From RUG11867 sp964472425 (GTDB lineage: Bacteria; Bacillota_I; Bacilli_A; RF39; UBA660): 27,762 nucleotides of DNA. Under the pieces are notes generated by a model. The model saw nothing but the letters and a program-made list of their open reading frames with translations, made no database searches and was not told the origin of the DNA. The DNA is taken from the NCBI GenBank assembly GCA_964472425.1, contig CAYYLF010000013.1, positions 1-27,762 on the forward strand, in the 5' to 3' direction. Positions 21,149-27,762 of the stretch are shown here, piece by piece (position 1 is the stretch's first letter; the number at the start of each line of letters is the position of its first letter). Made by a program: the position numbers and the translations under genes.

Positions 21149-23671
21149 CTAATCTCTAAGCTTGGCGAGCTCCTCTTCTTCTTCCGCAAGTTTAGCCCTG
21201 TCTTTTTCGACTATCGCAGCCGGAGCCTTGTTCACGTAATTCTCGTTTTCTAAAAGTTTCTTTCTTCGTGCGATGGAAGATTCCAACTCCTCGATTCTCT
21301 TCTTCAAAGTCTCAGCTTCCTCCGCATCGTTCTTCTCGTAGTACACAGAAACATTGTATTCTTTATATATGACGTCGTAAGATGCGTTGTATCTCTCTTC
21401 GATTTTCGCATCGTTCAACTTCAACATGTTGGCAATTATAGAATAATTTGATTCCGTATTGTATTTCACTCCAAAATCCTTGCCGACGCCGTTTTCCAAC
21501 TTGAACGTCCTAAACAGCTTGATGAATTCGAGCATCTCGTCGACTTCCCGAGTGTCGATATCGTACTTCGCTTCGCTCTTGGGATACTCATCTATCATGA
21601 CCGAATCGCAAGCCCGGAAAGGCAACATCGCATAAATTTCTTCGCTCACGTACGGCATGAACGGACTGATGAGTCGTATAATCGACGACAAAACGCGATA
21701 TAAAGTGGACTTCGTTCGAACGTCGCTCGAGCTAAATTTAGCCATCTCTATATAATTGTCACAGAAATCGTCCCAGATGAAACTGTAAAGATTTGCTCCC
21801 GCATTGTTGAACTCGTACTTGTCCAAGCACTTGCGAGTCTCCTTTATAGTCGCATTCAACTTGGCCAAAATCCATTTGTCCTCGATTTTCAAATCCTCCA
21901 AAGAGAACTCGTCTTCCTTCAAATCTTCGATGTTCATGAGGACGAACCTCGACGCATTCCAAAGTTTGTTGATAAAATTCCACGTACTCTTGACCTTCTC
22001 TTCGTCGTACTTGAGGTCCATCCCGGCACTCACTTCGGTTACCAAATAATACCGAAGAGCGTCGGCTCCATAAGACTCGATTACATCCATCGGGTCGACT
22101 CCGTTCCCTAAGGACTTGCTCATCTTGCGGCCTTCCTTATCTCTAATCAAACCGTGGATGATGCAATCTTTGAAAGGCCTCTTACCCGTAAAGTGCAACC
22201 CTTGGAAAGTCATTCGATTGACCCAGAACGGAATGATGTCGTATCCGGTTACCAACACGTCGTTCGAATAATATCGTTCCAACAAATCCGTCTTCTCTGG
22301 CCATCCTAAAGTCGAGAACGGCCAAAGCGCACTCGAGAACCAAGTATCCAAGACGTCTTCATCTTGAACCCAGCCCTCTCCTTCGGGTGCATCCATCCCG
22401 ACGTATACTTCGTCGCCTCTGTACCATGCCGGAATCCTGTGTCCCCACCAAAGCTGTCGAGAAATGCACCAATCGTACGTTATTTCCATCCAATGGTTCA
22501 TGATTTTCTCGAACCTCGCTGGTACAAAATTGACTTTCGTCTCACCATTTTTCTGATTCGCCAGCACCGCGTCCGCGAGCGGCCTCATCTTGACGAACCA
22601 CTGTTTAGACAGATAAGGCTCGACCATGACGTCGGTTCTTTCCGAATGCCCGACATTGTGCGTTATTTTCTCGACTTCGATGAGCAGACCTTTTTCCTCC
22701 AACTCTTTGACGACCGCCTTACGACATTCGAATCTGTCCATTCCATCATACTTCTCGCCACAAAGAGCATTCATAGTCCCGTTCGGATTCATGATGACGA
22801 TTCTCTCTAAATTGTGTCTATTTCCGACCTCGAAGTCGTTAGGGTCGTGAGCCGGAGTAATTTTGACGACTCCCGTTCCGAACTCCATATCCGCATGCTC
22901 GTCGCCGACGATGGGAATCTTTTTATCCAAAATCGGCAAAATGACATTCTTCCCGATTAAATGCTTGTATCTTACATCCTCCGGATTGACCGCGACCGCC
23001 GTATCTCCGAACAAAGTCTCCGGTCTCGTCGTCGCGACCTCCAAAAACTCTTCTGTTCCTTCGATGAAGTATTTGATGTGGTAGAATGCTCCTTCGACAT
23101 CCTTATATATGACCTCCTCGTTCGAAAGAGCCGTCATGGCCTCCGGATCCCAATTGATGATTCTCTCTCCTCGATAGATGAGTCCTTCGTCGTATAACCT
23201 TACGAACACCTCGCGAACCGCCTTCGACAAACCTTCATCCAAGGTGAACCTCTCCTTGGTGTAATCCAAAGACAAGCCTAGCTTTGCCCACTGATTGTGG
23301 ATGTTCTCCGCATACTCGTTCTTCCAATCCCAAGCCTTGGAAAGCCAATCCTCGCGATTCATGCTTCGAGGGTCGATTCCACTTTCCCTCAACTTCTTGT
23401 CGACTTTCGCTTGAGTCGCGATTCCCGCATGGTCCATTCCTGGAACCCAAAGCGCATCGTATCCGCACATCCTCTTGTACCGGATTATGACATCTTGAAT
23501 GGACGTATCCCAAGCATGCCCCAAGTGCAGCTTACCTGTGACATTGGGAGGCGGAATGACTATACAGAAAGGTTTCTTCGACAAATCTCCTGCCGTAAAA
23601 TAGCCTTTCTCCTTCCAATTCGCATACTTTCCTTCCTCGACCCTTTTGTGGTCGTACTTCGTTTCTAACAT
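21149..23671 (-). CDS. valS: Valine--tRNA ligase
   Basis: Class I synthetase that charges tRNA-Val and edits misactivated threonine. The 840 residues include PPPNVTGKLHLGHA with HLGH at 49-52, the CP1 editing domain (TTRPETLFGDTAVAV), KMSKS at 516-520 (GRKMSKSLGNGVDP), the anticodon-binding helical domain, and the C-terminal coiled-coil arm (about 785-840) typical of bacterial ValRS. Start chosen at ATG with AAAGGTG six bases upstream; an in-frame GTG lies within that site. It is expressed from its own promoter through a T-box leader, so it should rise when tRNA-Val is uncharged. Confidence 0.97.
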   Translation of the reverse strand: MLETKYDHKRVEEGKYANWKEKGYFTAGDLSKKPFCIVIPPPNVTGKLHLGHAWDTSIQDVIIRYKRMCGYDALWVPGMDHAGIATQAKVDKKLRESGIDPRSMNREDWLSKAWDWKNEYAENIHNQWAKLGLSLDYTKERFTLDEGLSKAVREVFVRLYDEGLIYRGERIINWDPEAMTALSNEEVIYKDVEGAFYHIKYFIEGTEEFLEVATTRPETLFGDTAVAVNPEDVRYKHLIGKNVILPILDKKIPIVGDEHADMEFGTGVVKITPAHDPNDFEVGNRHNLERIVIMNPNGTMNALCGEKYDGMDRFECRKAVVKELEEKGLLIEVEKITHNVGHSERTDVMVEPYLSKQWFVKMRPLADAVLANQKNGETKVNFVPARFEKIMNHWMEITYDWCISRQLWWGHRIPAWYRGDEVYVGMDAPEGEGWVQDEDVLDTWFSSALWPFSTLGWPEKTDLLERYYSNDVLVTGYDIIPFWVNRMTFQGLHFTGKRPFKDCIIHGLIRDKEGRKMSKSLGNGVDPMDVIESYGADALRYYLVTEVSAGMDLKYDEEKVKSTWNFINKLWNASRFVLMNIEDLKEDEFSLEDLKIEDKWILAKLNATIKETRKCLDKYEFNNAGANLYSFIWDDFCDNYIEMAKFSSSDVRTKSTLYRVLSSIIRLISPFMPYVSEEIYAMLPFRACDSVMIDEYPKSEAKYDIDTREVDEMLEFIKLFRTFKLENGVGKDFGVKYNTESNYSIIANMLKLNDAKIEERYNASYDVIYKEYNVSVYYEKNDAEEAETLKKRIEELESSIARRKKLLENENYVNKAPAAIVEKDRAKLAEEEEELAKLRD

Positions 23672-23689
23672 ACATATCACCTTTCTAAA

Positions 23690-23906
23690 TAAAAAAAGCT
23701 ATAATGCTCGAGGGCGACTCACTCGTTCGCTGTACCACCTCGGCTTTATAACTTTAAAAATCAAGTTAATCTCATTATTCTCCTTAACGCGAAGCCACGA
23801 TTTTTCTCCCTTTTCGACCTTCGAAACACCCTCTTACCGACTTTCACCATCCGTCGACTCTCTACCAAGCGAGTTGTTCCTACTCCTAAAAGTTCATAGA
23901 AAACTA
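23690..23906 (-). promoter_or_regulatory. T-box riboswitch of valS
   Basis: The leader carries the T-box element GAGGTGGTACAGCG (23728-23741), whose TGGT can pair with the tRNA acceptor end. Stem I features include AGAGAG and a GGTGAAAG distal segment. On the 3' side of stem I, GAAGGTCGAA contains a GTC valine codon (23816-23818) as the likely specifier. After the T-box, GCGA/TCGC and CGAGG/CCTCG pairs and GCTTTTTTT form the terminator, which competes with the antiterminator. The 300-nt gap upstream of valS consists of this leader, its promoter and a weak miaA terminator. Confidence 0.88.
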
Positions 23907-23911
23907 AACTG

Positions 23912-23940
23912 ATTATACAACAAATCTCGTCCGACTGCAA
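23912..23940 (-). promoter_or_regulatory. Promoter of the valS T-box transcript
   Basis: -35 TTGCAG (23935-23940), 17-bp spacer, -10 TATAAT (23912-23917). Confidence 0.75.
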
Positions 23941-23946
23941 GTGCTT

Positions 23947-23962
23947 AAAAGGCAATTTTGCC
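23947..23962 (-). terminator. Possible weak terminator after tyrS-miaA
   Basis: GGCAA / TTGCC with a very small loop followed by TTTT on the minus strand, about 30 bases after the miaA stop. Confidence 0.35.
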
Positions 23963-23990
23963 ACCATTACCCGAGCTACTTCGTTTGTTG

Positions 23991-24854
23991 TCACATATTA
24001 AAACCGCCATCGATAAATCTGCACACATCACTCACAGTTTTTGAAAAATCTTCGTAATTCGTCTCGAACCAATTGACGTGCATTTGATACTTGAACCAAG
24101 TATACTGTCTCTTCGCATATTTGCGACTTTTCTGTTTGATGAGACTGATTGCTTCATCTAAAGTCATGAGACCTTTCAAATAGGCCACCAATTCTTTGTA
24201 ACCAATGCCCGTCTTCATAGCCTTAGACAATCCATACTTCAGGTAAAGACTTCTAACCTCGTCGAGAAGTCCGTTCTCCATCATCCCATCGACTCGTCTA
24301 TCTATCTTATCGTACAAATTTTGTCTATCCGTTGAGAGACCTACTATGTACACGTCATCGTAGAGAAGTACGTCCTTGCGACCGTTGTGTTCACCCGAAT
24401 TTAAACGCGAAATCATCCGCCTTCGATTGTTCACATGAACACCCTCAGCTTTGCCTTCGCGAACTAGAAGTTCGTACAACTCCTCATTCGAAAAAATTTC
24501 ATACGAACAAGTCTCTTCCCTTTTTTCAAATTCGTAATCGTACAACCCGGCTTTCAAATACAACCCGGTCCCGCCGACTATGACGACATTCTTATCCCTA
24601 TTATCTTCGAGGACTTTCCTCACATCTCGCTGATAGTCGAACACAGTATAAACTTCGTCTGGACTTACGACATCGAACAAAAAATGTTCTTGGCCCATAT
24701 CTTCGTCCGGCGTATATTTGGCCGTACCTATGTTCATTTCCTTATATACTTGCATAGCATCGCAGTTGACGACTATTGCCTCGTATGCGACCGATAACTC
24801 CTCCGCGAGCCTAGTCTTGCCTACGCCCGTAGGACCCACTACACAGACTATCAT
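23991..24854 (-). CDS. miaA: tRNA dimethylallyltransferase
   Basis: Transfers a dimethylallyl group to A37 of tRNAs that read U-starting codons (i6A). The 287 residues show the P-loop GPTGVGKT (7-14), DAMQVYKEMNIGTAKY (32-47), GGTGLYLKAG (94-103), KTGIGYKEL and KQKSRKYAKRQYTWF, all MiaA signatures. Length is slightly below the usual 300-315. The ATG follows the tyrS stop by one base and has only a distant AAGG, so translation is probably coupled to tyrS. The usual hfq or mutL neighbours are absent. Confidence 0.96.
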   Translation of the reverse strand: MIVCVVGPTGVGKTRLAEELSVAYEAIVVNCDAMQVYKEMNIGTAKYTPDEDMGQEHFLFDVVSPDEVYTVFDYQRDVRKVLEDNRDKNVVIVGGTGLYLKAGLYDYEFEKREETCSYEIFSNEELYELLVREGKAEGVHVNNRRRMISRLNSGEHNGRKDVLLYDDVYIVGLSTDRQNLYDKIDRRVDGMMENGLLDEVRSLYLKYGLSKAMKTGIGYKELVAYLKGLMTLDEAISLIKQKSRKYAKRQYTWFKYQMHVNWFETNYEDFSKTVSDVCRFIDGGFNM

Positions 24855-24855
24855 C

Positions 24856-26037
24856 TTACTTTAAAGTTACCTTCTTGAAGACCTTCTTGCCCTTTTGGAT
24901 GACGACCGTTTTTGCTTCTACTGTAGTCTTCACATCACTCACCTTCGTGCCATCGACGCTTATGCCGCCCTGCTCGACGAGTCTTCTAGCCTCGCTCTTA
25001 GAAGGTGCAAGCTCCACATCGACGAGCAAATCCAAAATGTTAACTCCTACACTCAAATTGGATTCGACCTCTGGCATGTTTTCGGAATTACCTGAGAAGA
25101 TTTCTTCGCTCATCTTTTGGGCTTTATCGGCTTCTTCCTTTCCGTGAACGAACTTCGTTACCTCGTATGCCAATGCTTTGTGTGCCTCTCTTCTTTCCGG
25201 ATGTTCTTTGTGGCTCGCTTCCAAAGCTTCGATTTCCTCTTTAGATAAGAAAGTAAAGAACTTCAAATAAGTGATGACCATTTCGTCTTCCGAATTTATG
25301 AAAAATTGATAAAACTCGTAAGGACTCGTTTTTTCCTTATCTAACCAAATAGCTTTACCTTCACTCTTCCCGAATTTGGTCCCGTCTTTCTTAGTAACCA
25401 AAGGCATAGTAAAAGCGTAAGCCTCTTTGCCGAGCTTCTTCCTTATCAAATCGACTCCTGCTGTGATGTTGCCCCATTGGTCTTGTCCAGCAACTTGCAT
25501 GATACAATTTTTCTTTTCATAGAGAACACAAAAATCCATCGCTTGCATTATCTGATAAGAAAATTCCGTATAAGTGATTCCCTCGTCCAATCTTCTTCTG
25601 ACGATATCTTTGTTTATCATATAATTTACATTGAAAAATTTACCGTAATCTCTCAAAAAAGTGATAAAATCGACATCTCTGCTCCAATCGTAATTGTTGA
25701 CAAACTCGAAATCCCCGAATACTTTGCGAAGCTGACTGGTGAGTTTCGCAACATTGGCTTCGACCTTATCGTAAGATATGATTTCTCTTTCGGCAGAAGG
25801 TCTAGGGTCTCCGATTAATCCGGTCGCTCCTCCGACCAATATGATGGGATGATGTCCATGTTCGGCAAGTCTTTTGCAAATCAAAAAGCTCGAAAGATGC
25901 CCTATATGCAAAGAATCGCCAGTCGGGTCGGTACCTATATAGAAAGTGACCTCTCCCTCGTTTAACAATCTTTTTATCTCGGGACTCGTAATATCCTTGA
26001 TGAGCCCACGCCATTCCAATTCTTCATATAAAGTCAT
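24856..26037 (-). CDS. tyrS: Tyrosine--tRNA ligase
   Basis: Class I synthetase that charges tRNA-Tyr. The 393 residues carry YIGTDPTGDSLHIGH with HIGH at 44-47, the tyrosine-site stretch QVAGQDQWGNI (181-191), KFGKS at 221-225, and a C-terminal S4 RNA-binding domain (about 330-393, KSEARRLVEQGGISVDGTKV). Start chosen at ATG with AAAGGAG 11 bases upstream; the in-frame ATG ten codons earlier lies on the -10 box. Transcribed with miaA from a perfect consensus promoter, with a leader too short for a T-box. Confidence 0.97.
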   Translation of the reverse strand: MTLYEELEWRGLIKDITSPEIKRLLNEGEVTFYIGTDPTGDSLHIGHLSSFLICKRLAEHGHHPIILVGGATGLIGDPRPSAEREIISYDKVEANVAKLTSQLRKVFGDFEFVNNYDWSRDVDFITFLRDYGKFFNVNYMINKDIVRRRLDEGITYTEFSYQIMQAMDFCVLYEKKNCIMQVAGQDQWGNITAGVDLIRKKLGKEAYAFTMPLVTKKDGTKFGKSEGKAIWLDKEKTSPYEFYQFFINSEDEMVITYLKFFTFLSKEEIEALEASHKEHPERREAHKALAYEVTKFVHGKEEADKAQKMSEEIFSGNSENMPEVESNLSVGVNILDLLVDVELAPSKSEARRLVEQGGISVDGTKVSDVKTTVEAKTVVIQKGKKVFKKVTLK

Positions 26038-26066
26038 AAATTTAAAGACTCCTTTCTTCAACATCA

Positions 26067-26095
26067 ATTATATTCTATTTGCCTATCGTTGTCAA
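26067..26095 (-). promoter_or_regulatory. Consensus SigA promoter of tyrS-miaA
   Basis: Perfect TTGACA (26090-26095), 17-bp spacer and TATAAT (26067-26072). The palindrome AATTGCAATT (26100-26109) lies four bases upstream of the -35. Confidence 0.85.
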
Positions 26096-26161
26096 AAATA
26101 ATTGCAATTGAATAGTTTAAATGCTTACATAGTGAAATCTTTTAAATTAAAGATAACCTTT

Positions 26162-27118
26162 TTACAGCATCATAGCGATGTTTTTGATTTTTTCAAGTGG
26201 AAGTTTGGTATACTTGTGAACTACTTCTTCGGATAACCCATCTTTTAACATGTTGGTCGCGGTGGTCTCGAGACCTTCTTCACGACCTTTTTCGCGACCT
26301 TCCTCGCGGCCCTTTTCGAGACTCCATTGGATGTTCGCCTTCATCCTCGTATTTCCCTTGTTGTATTGGTCCATGAGGTTTTCATCTCTCATCAGTTTCT
26401 TCATCTTGGTGACGAATTGTCTTATCATCTCTTCTCCTCCTTTCTCTAGTTTTTTGATGTCTCGTACATCTCCTATGAACATCGCCAGTATCATCCTCTC
26501 GGCATAGCTCATCCCTTCACTTCCCTTTTCTTTGTACTTCCTCTTCATGTTCGGCAAGTATATGTCCGTGTACACTATCCTCTCTCTTAATAGCTGGTCG
26601 TTTCCCATGTACCACACTTGAATCGTGTCTTCTATCTCCTTGTGTTTGTAGTTGTCGAAACAAAACTGAAAGACGTCTCTATATTCGAGGTCGTTCGTCG
26701 CGACTCCTTTCACGGCCTTGGAAGCATATAGGCGGTGGGCGAACTCCGCATTCCTCTCAGTCATGTTCGTGTTGTTCATCTCGAACGAGAACAATGTCCC
26801 ATCGCATTCGTACACACAGTCTGCTCGGACACTTCTCTGCTTCAACGATTTCTTGTCTATCTCGTTTTTGTAGAACTTCAAGTTCTCCAATAGATACTCG
26901 TACTCCACATCGACGACCAGACTGATGATGAAACAGGCGAACTTTCTTCCCTCTTCCGAGGCGAAGACCATCTTGAAGACATCGTCGTCCGTCGTCGGTA
27001 AGAGTTTTGGACCACGATAACCCGATGAGAACTCTTCGTTCACATCTTTCTCGACCTCGATTCTTTTGTCGAAGATATATCTTTTCAATTCACCATATTC
27101 CTTTCGAACTTGGAACAT
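26162..27118 (-). CDS. Rpn-family PD-(D/E)XK nuclease / transposase-like protein
   Basis: 318 residues of the Rpn (recombination-promoting nuclease, PF12784-like) family. The N-terminal half has TTDDDVFKMVFASEEGRKF and a nuclease core RADCVYECDGTLFSFEMN, in which D and E are present. The usual final E-x-Q/K of the family reads ExN here, so activity is uncertain. The long C-terminal part ends with a charged repeat EKGREEGREKGREEG, made of near-identical 12-nt units, a slippage-prone stretch common in this family. Start chosen at ATG with AAAGGTG eight bases upstream; an earlier in-frame TTG would place ten residues over that site. Often multi-copy in such genomes. No terminal repeats are visible. 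Confidence 0.82.
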   Translation of the reverse strand: MFQVRKEYGELKRYIFDKRIEVEKDVNEEFSSGYRGPKLLPTTDDDVFKMVFASEEGRKFACFIISLVVDVEYEYLLENLKFYKNEIDKKSLKQRSVRADCVYECDGTLFSFEMNNTNMTERNAEFAHRLYASKAVKGVATNDLEYRDVFQFCFDNYKHKEIEDTIQVWYMGNDQLLRERIVYTDIYLPNMKRKYKEKGSEGMSYAERMILAMFIGDVRDIKKLEKGGEEMIRQFVTKMKKLMRDENLMDQYNKGNTRMKANIQWSLEKGREEGREKGREEGLETTATNMLKDGLSEEVVHKYTKLPLEKIKNIAMML

Positions 27119-27465
27119 ACATTTCCCACCTTTCATACGAGGGGTCAAAATACTACCCTCTACTTATATTTTACCGGGAAATTTGAAATTTTCTCATTTA
27201 AAACGGGGCAAATGTCAAAAAAGTAGAACACAAGTTCTGTTTTTGCAGAAACTCCAATTTTGCTGAAAGCTAGTCGTGGAAAGGGATAGAGGCCAAAAAT
27301 GGGGTCAAAAACCTGCAAAAAACGAAAAATGGCAAAAAGGGGCTAATTGGGCCCTCAGATAATAACCTCCTACACTCAAAATTATACTTACCTCTTCCCT
27401 CTTTGCCAAGGTAAACTTCTTCCATTATTTGATAATTGTTCGTATATTTTATCCATCATTCGAGA
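27119..27465. other. Non-coding stretch between the Rpn gene and the YjcZ-like gene
   Basis: No credible gene. It holds a small hairpin GAGGG/CCCTC (27139-27143 with 27156-27160) in the Rpn leader. Purine-rich DNA at 27280-27350 contains TGCAAAAAACG (27314-27324), related to the two palindrome clusters. The weak stem AGAAC/GTTCT is followed by TTTTTT on the minus strand near 27216-27236. No clear promoter for the Rpn gene is visible. Confidence 0.5.
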
Positions 27466-27493
27466 ACAAATTTTCATACATTACCATAGACTA
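27466..27493 (+). promoter_or_regulatory. SigK-type promoter of the YjcZ-like gene
   Basis: -10 CATAGACTA (27485-27493) fits CATANNNTA with AC (27466-27467) 17 bp upstream. A second CATANNNTA match, CATACATTA (27475-27483), overlaps but lacks the -35. TATAAT also overlaps, so a SigA reading is possible. Confidence 0.5.
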
Positions 27494-27519
27494 TAATAGG
27501 AGTTAGGAGGTATATATTT

Positions 27520-27735
27520 ATGTATTATTATGGCTATAATAACGGATACGCCGGCGGCAATCCCGGATATGCTAGTCCTTGCTGCCCGAATAACGGATTC
27601 GTAGGATACACCCAAGGTGGATATGGCTTCGGTGCCGCTCTTTGGATAGTACTCTTCGTCTTGCTCGTTATCATACTCGGAGCCGGCTGGTCTTGGAATG
27701 GTAACAACAATAATAACATGGGACCAAGACGTTAA
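27520..27735 (+). CDS. YjcZ-like sporulation small membrane protein
   Basis: 71 residues: a Tyr/Gly/Asn-rich N-terminus with a CC pair (PGYASPCCPNNGFVGY), the hallmark GGYGFGAALWIVLFVLLVIILGAGW membrane segment (about 33-57, given in part: GGYGFGAALWIVLFVL), and an Asn-rich basic tail. This resembles the YjcZ family of small spore-associated proteins, although the head and tail are longer than usual. AGGAGG nine bases upstream is a strong ribosome site. A SigK-like promoter and a terminator directly at the stop make it a single-gene unit. Function in the family is not established. Confidence 0.75.
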   Translation: MYYYGYNNGYAGGNPGYASPCCPNNGFVGYTQGGYGFGAALWIVLFVLLVIILGAGWSWNGNNNNNMGPRR

Positions 27736-27762
27736 AAGGATGTGACTCGTCACTCCTTTTTT
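27734..27762 (+). terminator. Terminator of the YjcZ-like gene
   Basis: Arms AAAAGGA-(T)-GTGA and TCAC-TCCTTTT around CTCG with one bulge, then TTTT to the window edge. Confidence 0.8.

Noticed and set aside
23646..23994. Open frames in the region upstream of valS
   Set aside because: The region is a T-box leader with promoter, specifier and terminator; the frames have no family likeness.
1..27762. CRISPR array, tRNA or rRNA genes, prophage or insertion sequence
   Set aside because: No regularly spaced repeats, no tRNA- or rRNA-like segments and no transposase with terminal repeats were seen; the Rpn protein has no flanking inverted repeats.

Overview
The window looks like chromosome from an uncultured, low-GC, spore-forming member of the Bacillota, probably one of the gut Bacilli clades. 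It carries the dimeric-type GlyRS, an RNase J2-type protein, a T-box in front of valS, a dacB-spmA-spmB spore cluster, a CotY/CotZ-like coat protein and a YjcZ-like spore peptide. UGA is used as a stop, so this is not a Mycoplasma-type code. Nearly every gene is on the minus strand. The exceptions are an AAA ATPase, a small EIIB-like membrane protein and the terminal YjcZ-like gene.

Layout, left to right. 0.1-3.2 kb: rnjB-glyS operon. 3.3-4.0 kb: DinJ/YafQ toxin-antitoxin pair. 4.1-5.3 kb: ssb followed by a membrane-anchored protein of unknown function. 5.5-7.6 kb: dacB-spmA-spmB. 7.7-8.4 kb: hicA-hicB with an operator-like palindrome over its -35. 8.4-13.9 kb: one operon of a TtcA-type tRNA thiolase and two fused ABC/FtsX transporters. 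14.1-15.4 kb: frr plus a thioredoxin-fold protein without its CxxC. 15.5-17.0 kb: a secreted repeat-family surface protein behind a potentially structured leader. 17.1-18.3 kb: AAA/DUF4143 ATPase. 18.4-19.3 kb: coat protein and divergent EIIB-like gene. 19.3-21.0 kb: two tandem divergent sigma-factor-like genes. 21.1-23.9 kb: valS with T-box leader. 24.0-26.0 kb: tyrS-miaA. 26.2-27.1 kb: Rpn-family nuclease. 27.5-27.7 kb: YjcZ-like gene.

Two themes run through the window. The first is translation and tRNA biology: three aminoacyl-tRNA synthetases, MiaA, TtcA, ribosome recycling factor and RNase J2. The second is late sporulation: dacB-spmAB, the coat protein and YjcZ, the last two with SigK-like CATANNNTA promoters. 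Several proteins keep a recognisable fold but lack the catalytic residues of the family: the RNase J2, the Trx-like protein, the EIIB-like protein and possibly the 261-residue membrane protein.

The items least explained by known families are (i) the tandem sigma-like pair, which share a C-terminal basic tail and a duplicated GGGGGA box around their promoter, and (ii) an intergenic element built of TGCAAAAA/TTTTTGCA palindromes that abuts the -35 boxes of both ssb and the ttcA operon. All family assignments are from reading the translations; no database search was run.
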